Assembly (NCBI RefSeq): GCF_009659535.1
Contig: NZ_VJZZ01000021.1
Coordinates: 33,191-97,190 of the forward strand
Source: Aggregicoccus sp. 17bor-14
Lineage (GTDB): Bacteria > Myxococcota > Myxococcia > Myxococcales > Myxococcaceae
Length of the DNA: 64,000 nt
Direction of reading: 5' to 3'
Below the pieces are notes generated by a model, which saw nothing but the letters and a program-made list of their open reading frames with translations, was not told the origin of the DNA and searched no databases. Shown here piece by piece: positions 8,090 through 16,012 of this stretch. Each line of letters begins with the position of its first letter. Position 1 is the first letter of the stretch. A program made the position numbers and the translations under genes.

Positions 8090-9307
8090 TCACTTCTTCG
8101 CGTTGCCTGCGGGAGCGAGAGGCCACGGCTTCATGCCGGCGATCTCCTCCGCCTCGTCCACGGCGCGCTGCAGGTGCTCGCGCTCGTGGATGAGCGACGC
8201 GCGCACCGCGTTGTCCAGCCTGCGGTCGTGAATCAGGTGCGCGCTGTGGATGCCCGTGGGCAGGAAGCCGCGGGAGATCTTGTGCTCGCCGCCTGCGCCC
8301 GGCTCGAAGGCCTCGCGCCCCTGTTGGATGCACTCGTCCACCGAGTGGTAGAGGCACACGTTGAAGTGCAGGAAGGGGTGCTCCTCGAGCGCGCCCCAGT
8401 ACCGCCCGTACAGCCGCGTGCGGCTCGCCACGTTGAAGGCGCCTGCGATGACGCGCCCCTCGCGCTCGGCCACCACCAGCTCCACCGCGTCGCGCATCGT
8501 GCGGAACACGCGCAGGAAGAAGTCGCGGTTGAGCTGGATCTGCCCCCAGGAGTGCTTCTCGTTGGTGCTCTCGTAGAAGTCGTACGCGAGCCGCGCGTGC
8601 GCCGCCGTCAGCTCCTCGCCCTTCACCGTGCGGATGGTGATGCCCTGGAAGCCCGCCGCCGCGCGCTCGCGCTTGAGCTGCGCGCGCCGCTTGCTGTCGA
8701 AGCGTGAGAGGTAGTCCGCGTACGTCGCGTAGCCCGGGTTGCGCCAGTGGTACTGCAGCGTGAGCCGCCGCGCGAGCCCGTGCGCCTCCAGCCTCGCGGC
8801 CTCGGCCTCGGGCGGGAAGATGACGTGCAGGCCGCTGAGCCCCTCCTCCTCCGCGCTCGCGCGCAGCGCCTGTGCGAGCGCGTCCTGCAGCGCGGGCACG
8901 TCCTCGCCCGCGGCGACCAGGAGCCTCGGCGCAGTGGCGGGGCTCAGGGGCACGCCCACCAGGAGCTTCGGGTAGTACTCGATGCCCAGCCGCGAGGCCG
9001 CCCCCGCCCAGCCGAAGTCGTAGATGTACTCGCCCATGCTGTGGAACTTCCGGTACGCGGGCGCCGCGGCCACCAGCTGCTCGCCGCGCCACAGCGTGTG
9101 GTGCATGGGCTCCCAGCCCGTCTCACTGCTCGCGCTGCCGCTCTCCTCGAGCGCGAGCAGCCACGCGTGGCGCAGGAAGGGCGGGGCGTCCGCGCCGACG
9201 AGTGCGTCCCACGTCGCGGCGGGGACCTCGCGGATTCCCGCGAGCAGGCGCAGGCGGGGCGTCTCGGGGGCGGCGGCGGCGAGGGAGGGGAGGCCCTGCT
9301 TCGTCAT
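8090..9307 (-). CDS. FemAB-like/DUF482 GNAT-fold acyltransferase
   Basis: A cytoplasmic protein of 405 residues that matches the peptidogalycan-biosynthesis/recognition family (PF04339, GNAT fold). Typical segments are AYRKFHSMGEYIYDFGWAGA, LQYHWRNPGYATYADYLSRF, SKRRAQLKRER, YESTNEKHSWG and ISRGFLPTGIHSAHLIHD. The family is related to FemAB aminoacyl transferases and is proposed to act on cell-envelope precursors; no member has a firm activity that I can recall. The start at 9307 was chosen as the first ATG before conserved sequence; the longer upstream frame is arginine-rich. It is monocistronic and divergent from the 98-residue protein gene. Confidence 0.85.
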   Translation of the reverse strand: MTKQGLPSLAAAAPETPRLRLLAGIREVPAATWDALVGADAPPFLRHAWLLALEESGSASSETGWEPMHHTLWRGEQLVAAAPAYRKFHSMGEYIYDFGWAGAASRLGIEYYPKLLVGVPLSPATAPRLLVAAGEDVPALQDALAQALRASAEEEGLSGLHVIFPPEAEAARLEAHGLARRLTLQYHWRNPGYATYADYLSRFDSKRRAQLKRERAAAGFQGITIRTVKGEELTAAHARLAYDFYESTNEKHSWGQIQLNRDFFLRVFRTMRDAVELVVAEREGRVIAGAFNVASRTRLYGRYWGALEEHPFLHFNVCLYHSVDECIQQGREAFEPGAGGEHKISRGFLPTGIHSAHLIHDRRLDNAVRASLIHEREHLQRAVDEAEEIAGMKPWPLAPAGNAKK

Positions 9308-9489
9308 AGGCCCCCTGTCTAACGAAGCCCCCGCGGCCGCGCACCCGCTCCGTCCGCCTGGCCGTCCGCCCTGCACCCGGGCGCACGGGGCGGCGCGTGG
9401 GCGGGCCGGGCCCGGGATGCACACCGTGAGCCTGTGACGTGTGCGGCCGGCACCAGCGCCGGCCCTCCCAGACCCGGAGCGCAAAAGAC

Positions 9490-9786
9490 ATGGACCGCAA
9501 GGAGTGGCTCAAGAAGCCGATGGGCATCCCGGTGGACCCGGCGAAGCAGAAGGATCCCGAGGCCGCGGGCGACGAGGTGCCCGCCGAGGGCCGCGCCGAG
9601 TTCCTCAACAGCATGGACGACCAGCGCGGCGGACAGCGCACCGAGGTGGGCAGCCCCTACAACGGCGCCGGCAACGAGCGCGGCCTGCCGGACACGTACA
9701 CGGGCGGCGACGAGACCCGCAAGAAGCTCGAGGACGACTCGATTCCTCCCGAGCGCAAGCTGTACGGGAACAAGAAGGACGAGTGA
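9490..9786 (+). CDS. Small hydrophilic protein of unknown function
   Basis: A protein of 98 residues rich in Asp, Glu, Lys and Gly, with no hydrophobic segment and few aromatic residues. It begins MDRKEWLKKPMGIPVDPAKQ and ends YGNKKDE. The composition suggests a largely disordered cytoplasmic protein. No family was recognised. Codon use matches the neighbours, which supports a real gene. A 7-bp GC hairpin (9445-9451 with 9458-9464) lies in its upstream region. Confidence 0.65.
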   Translation: MDRKEWLKKPMGIPVDPAKQKDPEAAGDEVPAEGRAEFLNSMDDQRGGQRTEVGSPYNGAGNERGLPDTYTGGDETRKKLEDDSIPPERKLYGNKKDE

Positions 9787-9817
9787 CGTGAGCGGGACGT
9801 AGTCAGGAGGGAACGCG

Positions 9818-11221
9818 ATGGCGCGCGTGCTCGAGGTGGGGCCTCCCGCGGGGGCCACCGGGCGCATCGTGCTCATCGCGGCGGCGGCCGCCGTGGGCGG
9901 CTTCCTCTTCGGCTACGACACCGCCGTCATCAACGGCGCGGTCGCCGCGCTCGCGAGCAGCTTCGCCGCGGGCAGCACCGGCACCGGGCTCGCGGTGAGC
10001 TCGGCGCTCCTGGGCTCGGCGGTGGGCGCGGCCTTCGCAGGGAGGCTCGCGGACCGCTCGGGCCGCCTGGGCGCGATGCGCGTGGCCGCGGTGCTCTTCA
10101 CGCTGAGCGGCGTGGGCTCGGCGCTCGCCTTCTCGCTGTGGGACTTCAGCCTCTGGCGGCTCGTGGGCGGCGTCGCGGTGGGCGTCGCGAGCGTGGTGGC
10201 GCCCGCGTACATCGCCGAGGTCGCGCCCGCGCACCTGCGCGGCCGGCTCGGCAGCCTGCAGCAGCTGGCCATCGTGGTCGGCATCTTCCTCGCGCTGCTC
10301 GCCGACTATGGCCTCGCGCGCGCGGCGGGCAGCGCGCAGGGGACGCTGTGGCTGGGGCTGCCCGCCTGGCGCTGGATGTTCCTCTCCGAGGTCCCGCCGG
10401 CGCTGCTCTACGGCCTGGGCGCCTGGCTCATCCCGGAGAGCCCGCGCTACCTCGTGGCCAGGGGGCGCGGCGTGGAGGCGCTGCTCACGCTGCGGCTCAT
10501 CGAGGGCGCGGCGGCCGAGTCCCGCGTGGAGCAGATCCGCCTCACCCTGCAGCTGGAGCACGCTCCGCGCCTCTCCGACCTGCGCGGCCCCGCGCTGGGC
10601 CTGCTGCCGGTGGTCTGGGTGGGCGTGGTGCTCAGCGCCTTCCAGCAGCTCGTGGGCATCAACGTCATCTTCTACTACTCGAGCGTGCTGTGGCAGGCGG
10701 TGGGCTTCAGCGAGCAGGACGCGCTCGCCATCACCGCGCTCACGGGCGTCACCAACATCGTCACCACGCTCATCGCCATCGCGTGCGTGGACCGCTTCGG
10801 GCGCCGGCCGCTGCTCCTGCTGGGCAGCGCCGGGATGGTGCTCGCGTTGGGGACGCTCGCGTGGACCTTCGGCAGCGCGCCGGTGGACGCCGCGGGCAAC
10901 CCCGCGCTCGCAGGCGGGCAGGGCACGCTCGCGCTCGTCGCGGCGAACCTCTACGTCTTCTGCTTCGGCTTCTCGTGGGGGCCGGTGGTCTGGGTGCTGC
11001 TGGGCGAGATGTTCCCCAACCGCCTCCGCGCGCTCGCGCTCTCGCTCGCCGCGAGCGTGCAGTGGGTGGCCAACTTCCTCGTCTCCGCCACCTTCCCCGC
11101 GCTGAAAGAGGCAGGGCTGGGCCTCGCCTACGGGCTGTACACGGGCGCGGCCCTGCTCTCGCTGCTCTTCGTGCTGCGCTTCGTCCGCGAGACGAAGGGG
11201 AAGCACCTGGAGGAAATGTAA
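9818..11221 (+). CDS. MFS sugar porter (sugar:H+ symporter family)
   Basis: A 467-residue inner-membrane transporter with 12 expected helices. All sugar-porter landmarks are present: GGFLFGYDTAVINGA in helix 1 (about 27-41), RLADRSGR in loop 2-3, PESPRYLVARGR at the helix 6 exit, QQLVGINVIFYYSSVLW in helix 7, DRFGRRPLLLLG in loop 8-9, and RETKGKHLEEM after helix 12. Members import hexoses, pentoses or inositol with protons; the sugar cannot be told. AGGAGGGAACGCG upstream of the ATG gives a good ribosome binding site. Confidence 0.93.
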   Translation: MARVLEVGPPAGATGRIVLIAAAAAVGGFLFGYDTAVINGAVAALASSFAAGSTGTGLAVSSALLGSAVGAAFAGRLADRSGRLGAMRVAAVLFTLSGVGSALAFSLWDFSLWRLVGGVAVGVASVVAPAYIAEVAPAHLRGRLGSLQQLAIVVGIFLALLADYGLARAAGSAQGTLWLGLPAWRWMFLSEVPPALLYGLGAWLIPESPRYLVARGRGVEALLTLRLIEGAAAESRVEQIRLTLQLEHAPRLSDLRGPALGLLPVVWVGVVLSAFQQLVGINVIFYYSSVLWQAVGFSEQDALAITALTGVTNIVTTLIAIACVDRFGRRPLLLLGSAGMVLALGTLAWTFGSAPVDAAGNPALAGGQGTLALVAANLYVFCFGFSWGPVVWVLLGEMFPNRLRALALSLAASVQWVANFLVSATFPALKEAGLGLAYGLYTGAALLSLLFVLRFVRETKGKHLEEM

Positions 11222-11237
11222 CGGCGAGATGTCGCCG
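11222..11237 (+). terminator. Small hairpin after the sugar porter gene
   Basis: CGGCGA (11222-11227) pairs exactly with TCGCCG (11232-11237) around a GATG loop, directly after the transporter stop. There is no U tract, so it may slow transcription rather than end it. Confidence 0.35.
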
Positions 11238-11275
11238 CTTGAACCCGGGGCCGGTTGGGGGCAAACCCTGCGGCC

Positions 11276-12616
11276 GTGAACCGCTCCGACCTCGTCACCC
11301 TGGACAAGCGCCACGTCTGGCACCCCTACACCGCGATGGACGCGTACATCGCGCACACGGATCCGCTCGTCGCCGAGCGCGCGGAGGGCGCCTACTTCTG
11401 GGACGTGGACGGCACGCGCTACCTGGATGCGAACGGCAGCTGGTGGGTGTGCACGCTGGGCCACCGCCACCCGCGCCTGGTGCGCGCGCTCACCGAGCAG
11501 GCCGCGAGCCTCGCGCACGTGTCGCTCGCGGGCGTCACCCACGCGCCCGCGGCCCGGCTCGCCGCCGAGCTCGCGGCGCTCGCCCCCGGCGCGAAGGACC
11601 CGCAGCTGCCGGCGGAGCGCAAGCTGGGGCGCGTCTTCTACTCCGACAACGGGAGCACCGCGGTGGAGGTGGCCATCAAGATGGCCGCGCAGTACTGGGC
11701 GCAGAACGGGCGCCCCAGGCGCACGCGCTTCATCACGCTCTCGGGCGCCTTCCACGGCGAGACGGTGGGGGCCACGAGCGTCGGCGGTGTGGCGCTGTTC
11801 CGCGACGTGTTCGGCCCGCTGCTCTTCGACGTGGTGCAGGTGCCGAGCCCCGCGGAGGAGGGCGGCTGGGAGCGCGCCTTCGCCGAGGTGCAGCAGGCGC
11901 TCAGCGCGCACCCGGACGAGATCGCCGCCGTCATCCTCGAGCCCCTGCTGCAGGGCGCGGCCGGGATGCAGCTGTACTCGCCCGAGTTCGTGCGCGCGGT
12001 GCGCGAGGCCACGCTCGCCACGGACACGCTGCTCATCGCGGACGAGGTGTTCACCGGCTTCGGGCGCACCGGCGCGCTCTTCGCGTGCGACCTCGCGGGC
12101 GTGGTGCCCGACCTGCTCTGCCTCGCGAAGGCGCTGAGCGGAGGGCTGCTGCCCTTCGGCGTGACGCTGGCCTCGGAGCGGCTCTTCGCGGGCTTCCTCG
12201 GCGGCGCTCAGCGCGCGCTCTACTACGGCCACTCGTACTGCGGAAATCCTCTCGGCGCGGCGATCGCGCGCGAAGTGCTCGCGGTGTACCGGGACGAGGA
12301 CGTGCTGGGACAGGTCGCCCGCAAGGCGCCGCGCATCCACCAGGCCTTCCACCGCATGGCCGAGGAGATTCCGGGCCTGGTGCGCCCGCGCGCGCTCGGC
12401 ATGGTGGGCGCGGTGGACCTGGGCGAGGGCGGCTACCTCGCGCAGAGCGGCTGGCGCGTGTACGCAGCGGCGCGCCGGCGCGGCGTGTACCTGCGCCCCA
12501 TGGGGAACACCGTGTACATCGCTCCCGCGCTCAACCTGCCGGACGCGGCGCTCGAGGAGCTGCTGGGCGTGGTGGAGGAGAGCCTGCGCGAGGCGGCCAG
12601 CGCCCCTACCAGCTGA
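11276..12616 (+). CDS. bioA: Adenosylmethionine-8-amino-7-oxononanoate aminotransferase (biotin synthesis)
   Basis: A 446-residue PLP enzyme of aminotransferase class III that makes 7,8-diaminopelargonate in biotin synthesis with SAM as amino donor. BioA-specific marks are RHVWHPYTAM near the N-terminus, ANGSWWVCTLGHRHPR, SDNGSTAVEVAIKMA, GAFHGETVGA, IADEVFTGFGRTG (PLP-binding Asp near 256), LAKALSGGLLPF (Schiff-base Lys near 285) and YYGHSYCGNPLG. The GTG at 11276 gives the expected N-terminus VNRSDLVTLDKRH. No other bio gene is in the window. Its tail overlaps the convergent 12606-13181 gene by 11 bases. Confidence 0.95.
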   Translation: MNRSDLVTLDKRHVWHPYTAMDAYIAHTDPLVAERAEGAYFWDVDGTRYLDANGSWWVCTLGHRHPRLVRALTEQAASLAHVSLAGVTHAPAARLAAELAALAPGAKDPQLPAERKLGRVFYSDNGSTAVEVAIKMAAQYWAQNGRPRRTRFITLSGAFHGETVGATSVGGVALFRDVFGPLLFDVVQVPSPAEEGGWERAFAEVQQALSAHPDEIAAVILEPLLQGAAGMQLYSPEFVRAVREATLATDTLLIADEVFTGFGRTGALFACDLAGVVPDLLCLAKALSGGLLPFGVTLASERLFAGFLGGAQRALYYGHSYCGNPLGAAIAREVLAVYRDEDVLGQVARKAPRIHQAFHRMAEEIPGLVRPRALGMVGAVDLGEGGYLAQSGWRVYAAARRRGVYLRPMGNTVYIAPALNLPDAALEELLGVVEESLREAASAPTS

Positions 12617-13181
12617 TGGTCACCTGGGCGCTGCGCCCGCCGGCATCGAAGCGCGCCGCGCGCACGTGCGCGCCCTTCACGCCGCAGGCCTCGGGCAGGA
12701 AGAGGAAGGCGCCCTCCCACACGGCCGCGAAGCCGTCGTTCATCGGCACCTCGGTGCGAAACGCGAGGGTGCCGCCGCGCGGGTCGGTGGGAGTCCAGGT
12801 GAAGTCCACCCCGCGCATCAGCAGCGCGGTGTAGGTGCCCAGCCGCGGGTAGAGGTTCGCCGGCGTGCTGCCGAAGAGGGCGAGCGCCGTCTTGGCCATG
12901 GGGGCGAGCACGCCGCCCACCATGTCGTGCGACATCGCGAGCCCCAGCTCGCGGCAGGCCTCGCGGCCCGCGAGCAGCTGCAGCGCCTGCGTCGTCTCCA
13001 GCACCCACGCGGCGGAGGTCCAGCTCACGGGGCCGGGGGGCTCGCTGATGGCGCGCGCGCTCGCCGGAGAGAGCCGCGCGCACAGCGGCACGAGCAGGCC
13101 CCGCTCGCCGAGCGCCTTGCGATAGCTGCGCGCGAGCAGCCCGCTCGCCTGCAGCGTGCCCTCCGACTGCATCTGCCTCAT
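12606..13181 (-). CDS. Conserved hypothetical protein, possibly DUF2378 (TIGR02265)-like
   Basis: A 191-residue soluble protein with the segments TQALQLLAGREACRELG, SHDMVGGVLAPMAKTAL, LFGSTPANLYPRLGTY, WEGAFLFLPEACGVKGAHV and a C-terminus ending in QVTISW. The helical first half and beta-rich end with a final V-x-x-x-W recall the myxobacterial paralogous family DUF2378, but this is only a general resemblance from memory. The ATG at 13181 was chosen; the upstream frame is low-complexity arginine-rich. It is convergent with bioA. Confidence 0.65.
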   Translation of the reverse strand: MRQMQSEGTLQASGLLARSYRKALGERGLLVPLCARLSPASARAISEPPGPVSWTSAAWVLETTQALQLLAGREACRELGLAMSHDMVGGVLAPMAKTALALFGSTPANLYPRLGTYTALLMRGVDFTWTPTDPRGGTLAFRTEVPMNDGFAAVWEGAFLFLPEACGVKGAHVRAARFDAGGRSAQVTISW

Positions 13182-13342
13182 CGGGTACGTCCCCCCGCAG
13201 GAGGGCCCGCGCATCGGAGCGCGCCGGCCGCGGCCCTGCTGAGGCCACAGGCTATCCGGTGCGGTGCGGGTAGGTGCAAGCCCCTGTCCTCGAGTGCAGG
13301 GCTGCGCTTCCGCCAGGGAGGAATCGCGGTAGGGGATGTCCC

Positions 13343-13807
13343 TCAGTCGCTCAGCGTCTCGAGCACCTCGAGCAGTTGGTCGGCGCTGCAGTCGCTCGCG
13401 AGCCGCGCCTGGGCGTGCAGGTGCGGGGGCAGCTCGCCGCCGCCGAGCACCACGAGCGAGAACCACCCGAGCGCGCCCGCGTGCTGCAGCACCTGCAGCC
13501 AGTGCGCGGTGCCCTCGCCGGGTGCGGCCCAGTGCACGAGCAGCAGCGAGGGCACGGGCTCCTCCACGATGCGCCGCAGCGCCTGGTCTCCCGTGTACGC
13601 GAGCGAGGGCGCGAAGCCGGCGCTGCGCAGCGTGCGCGCGAGCGCGACGAGCTCGGGGCGGCGCGCGCCCACCACCAGCACGCCGCGCACGGAGGCCGTG
13701 GGCAGCGCAACGCCGAAGGCCTGGGCCCGGGGCACGTCCGCGCCGAACAGGGAGAGCGCGTCGGCGGCGGGACGCGGGCGCAGGGAGGAGGGAGGGCAGT
13801 GACTCAT
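13343..13807 (-). CDS. Degenerate receiver-domain (pseudo-response-regulator) protein
   Basis: A protein of 154 residues. From about 45 to 154 it follows the receiver fold: GVLVVGARRPELVALARTL (strand 1 and helix 1), APSLAYTGDQALRRI, SLLLVHWAAPGEG (strand 3), then WFSLVVLGGG. The strand-1 acidic pair is replaced by GA and the phosphorylatable Asp by His in LLLVHW, so it should not accept phosphate in the normal way. It may act as a protein-binding module. The ATG at 13807 precedes a short Pro/Arg-rich leader. No partner kinase adjoins it. Confidence 0.6.
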   Translation of the reverse strand: MSHCPPSSLRPRPAADALSLFGADVPRAQAFGVALPTASVRGVLVVGARRPELVALARTLRSAGFAPSLAYTGDQALRRIVEEPVPSLLLVHWAAPGEGTAHWLQVLQHAGALGWFSLVVLGGGELPPHLHAQARLASDCSADQLLEVLETLSD

Positions 13808-13917
13808 GGCGGCGCACCCTGCGCGCGCGGAGGTGACTGGACCGTGACGTCCCCCCAAGGCCGGAGAGCCCTTGGACTTTGGGGCAGGGTGGGGCGGGGC
13901 GTGTACGCTGCGCGGCC

Positions 13918-14811
13918 GTGAGCCCTCCTCCCCGCCTGCACCTCATCGACGGCACCTACGAGCTGTTCCGCGCGCACTTCAGCCCGCGTCCCGGGCACAC
14001 GAGCCCCGAGGGCCAGGACGTGAAGGGCGTCGCCGGGCTGATGGGCTCGCTGCTCGCGCTGCTGCACGACCCCGCAGAGGCGGTGAGCCACGCGGCCGCC
14101 GCCTTCGACAACCCCATCCGCTCCTTCCGCAACGCGCTCTTCGACGGCTACAAGACCGAGGAGGGCGTGCCCCCGGAGCTGCTCGCGCAGTTCGACCTCG
14201 CCGAGGAGGCGGTGGCGGCGCTGGGCCTGCGCGTGTGGCGCATGGGGGACTACGAGGCGGACGATGCGCTGGCGACCGCGGCCGCGCGCTTCGCCTCCGA
14301 GGTCTCCCAGGTGCGCCTCCTCACCCCCGACAAGGACCTCTCCCAGTGCGTGGTGGGCGAGCGCGTGGTGCAGGTGGACCGCATGCGCGAGCGCGTGCTG
14401 GACGAGGCGGCCGTGCGCGCCCTTCGCGGCGTCGCGCCCGAGAGCGTGCCGGACCTGCTCGCGCTGGTGGGGGACGCGGCGGACGGCATCCCCGGGCTGC
14501 CCGGCTTCGGCGAGAAGGGCGCCGCGACGCTGCTCGCGGCCTACGTCCACCTGGAGGCGATTCCCGCGGACGCCGCGCAGTGGAGCGTGCGCCCGCGCGG
14601 CGCGGACAAGCTCGCCGCCACCCTGCGCGAGCGCCGCGAGGACGCGCTGCTCTACCGCCGCCTCGCCACCCTGGTGACGGACGCGCCCCTGCCCGGCACC
14701 CCGGGGCTGGACTCCCTCGCCTGGAAGGGCGTCCCGCGCGCGCCCTTCGAGGCCCTGTGCAGCCGCCTGGGACTCGAGCGCCTGCGCACCCGCCCGCAGC
14801 GCTGGGCCTGA
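13918..14811 (+). CDS. Stand-alone 5'-3' exonuclease (Pol I N-terminal/FEN-like)
   Basis: A protein of 297 residues matching the 5'-3' exonuclease domain that usually forms the N-terminus of DNA polymerase I. Visible are LHLIDGTYELFRAHF with the first metal-binding Asp, YEADDALAT, LLTPDKDLSQCV, and a helix-2turn-helix DNA-binding region LVGDAADGIPGLPGFGEKGAATLL. It should cleave flaps or RNA primers using two divalent metals. No polymerase domain follows, so it is a free-standing paralogue. The GTG at 13918 puts the catalytic strand at residues 6-12. It is first in a same-strand series with the hemoglobin gene. Confidence 0.88.
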   Translation: MSPPPRLHLIDGTYELFRAHFSPRPGHTSPEGQDVKGVAGLMGSLLALLHDPAEAVSHAAAAFDNPIRSFRNALFDGYKTEEGVPPELLAQFDLAEEAVAALGLRVWRMGDYEADDALATAAARFASEVSQVRLLTPDKDLSQCVVGERVVQVDRMRERVLDEAAVRALRGVAPESVPDLLALVGDAADGIPGLPGFGEKGAATLLAAYVHLEAIPADAAQWSVRPRGADKLAATLRERREDALLYRRLATLVTDAPLPGTPGLDSLAWKGVPRAPFEALCSRLGLERLRTRPQRWA

Positions 14812-14857
14812 GTGGACGAGACACCCCCCGCTCCGTTACTTCCCGCACCCCTTTCCC

Positions 14858-15364
14858 ATGACGACGACGAACGACGACTGGCTGCCGAGCCTCGAGGACT
14901 CTCCCTTCACCCGCCTGGGCGGCGAGCCCGGGGTGCGCGCGCTCGCCGAGCGCTTCTACGACGAGATGGACGCGCACGAGCCGGCGCTCGCCCGGCTGCA
15001 CCGCCTGGACGAGGCGGGCCGCGTCTCGCGCGAGTCGCGCGAGCGCTTCGGCCTCTTCCTCGTGGGCTGGCTCGGCGGCCCCCAGCACTACACCGAGCGC
15101 CACGGCCACCCGCGCCTGCGCATGCGCCACTTCCAGACGCCGGTGGACAGCGCCATGCGCGACGCCTGGCTGCGCAGCATGGGGCGCGCCCTGGACGCCT
15201 TCGAGGTGAAGGGCGGCCTGCGCCGCTTCCTCGACGAGCGCTTCGCCCAGGTGGCCAACTTCCTGCGCAACGTGCCCGAAGAGGAGGCGCAGCCGGCCGC
15301 CGCGGGCCCCGCCCCGGAGCTCGCCCAGCTCGGGGGGGTTGCGAAAAAAGAACGACCGTCCTAA
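14858..15364 (+). CDS. Group II truncated hemoglobin
   Basis: A 168-residue heme protein with a 2-on-2 globin core at about 15-140. FTRLGGEPGVRALAERFYDEM forms the A/B helices. HPRLRMRHFQTPV holds the proximal (F8) His91, followed by RDAWLRSMGRALDAF, typical of group II (trHbO-like) proteins. The Pro/Ala-rich tail is longer than usual. These globins bind O2 or NO and are linked to detoxification or redox sensing. It ends nine bases before the TetR gene; the TetR gene's candidate operator overlaps its last codons. Confidence 0.88.
   Translation: MTTTNDDWLPSLEDSPFTRLGGEPGVRALAERFYDEMDAHEPALARLHRLDEAGRVSRESRERFGLFLVGWLGGPQHYTERHGHPRLRMRHFQTPVDSAMRDAWLRSMGRALDAFEVKGGLRRFLDERFAQVANFLRNVPEEEAQPAAAGPAPELAQLGGVAKKERPS
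15350..15361. promoter_or_regulatory. Candidate TetR operator (imperfect dyad)
   Basis: GAACGACCGTCC forms the dyad GAACG-AC-CGTCC with one mismatch, 12 bases before the TetR start. It sits in a short AT-rich stretch beginning GAAAAAAG. Dyads of the AACGNNCGTT type are frequent operators of this regulator family. A related palindrome, CGAACGTTCG, occurs at 16029-16038. Confidence 0.4.
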
Positions 15365-15373
15365 TTTCCTCCC

Positions 15374-15979
15374 ATGCGCAAGGGAGAGCTCACCCACCAG
15401 GCCATCCTCGAGCGCGCGGCGCAGCTGGCGAGCCGCGTGGGCCTCGAGGGGCTGTCCATCGGCGGGCTGGCCGAGGACCTGGGGCTCTCCAAGAGCGGGC
15501 TCTTCGCCCACTTCTCCTCCAAGGCCGAGCTGCAGGTGCAGGTCATCGAGATGGCGGGCGAGCTGTTCAGCCGCCACGTGGTGCGCCCCGCGCTCGCCAG
15601 GCCCCGCGGTGAGCCCCGGCTGCGCGCCGCCTTCGAGGGCTGGCTCGACTGGGGCCGCGCCGCCGCGCTCGAGGGCGGCTGCCTCTTCGTCGCGGCCGCC
15701 GTGGAGCTGGACGACCGCGAGGGCCCCGCGCGCGAGCGCCTCGTGCAGCTGCAGCGCGACTGGCTGGACACCCTGGCCACCATCGCCCGCACCTGCGTGA
15801 GCGAGGGCCACTTCCGCGCCGACACCGACCCGGAGCAGGTGGCGCACGACCTGTACGCCATCGCGCTCGGCTACCACCACGCGGCGCGCCTGCTGCGCGA
15901 CCCCCGGGCCATCGAGCGCGCCCACCGCGCCTTCGAGGCGCTGCTCGCCCAGCACCGCCCCCCCGCCGCCCAGGCCTGA
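15374..15979 (+). CDS. TetR/AcrR family transcriptional regulator
   Basis: A 201-residue repressor-type protein. The DNA-binding domain lies at about 5-55: HQAILERAAQLASRVGLEGLSIGGLAEDLGLSKSGLFAHFSSKAELQ is contained there, with the recognition helix in LSKSGLFAHF. A helical ligand-binding domain follows with LEGGCLFVAAAVELDD and ends in AHRAFEALL. The ligand is unknown. It lies 33 bases upstream of an alpha/beta hydrolase gene on the same strand, so the hydrolase is its likely target. Confidence 0.9.
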   Translation: MRKGELTHQAILERAAQLASRVGLEGLSIGGLAEDLGLSKSGLFAHFSSKAELQVQVIEMAGELFSRHVVRPALARPRGEPRLRAAFEGWLDWGRAAALEGGCLFVAAAVELDDREGPARERLVQLQRDWLDTLATIARTCVSEGHFRADTDPEQVAHDLYAIALGYHHAARLLRDPRAIERAHRAFEALLAQHRPPAAQA

Positions 15980-16012
15980 CTTCCCCCGCCTTCCCCACCC
16001 GGAGCCCCGACC

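Noticed and set aside
11255..11275. TTG start for bioA
   Set aside because: The GTG at 11276 gives the usual short N-terminus before WHPYTAM, and the extra seven residues have no support.
9803..12352. An 849-codon minus-strand frame opposite the sugar porter and bioA
   Set aside because: It is Arg/Glu/His-rich antisense translation without motifs; the plus-strand genes have complete family signatures.
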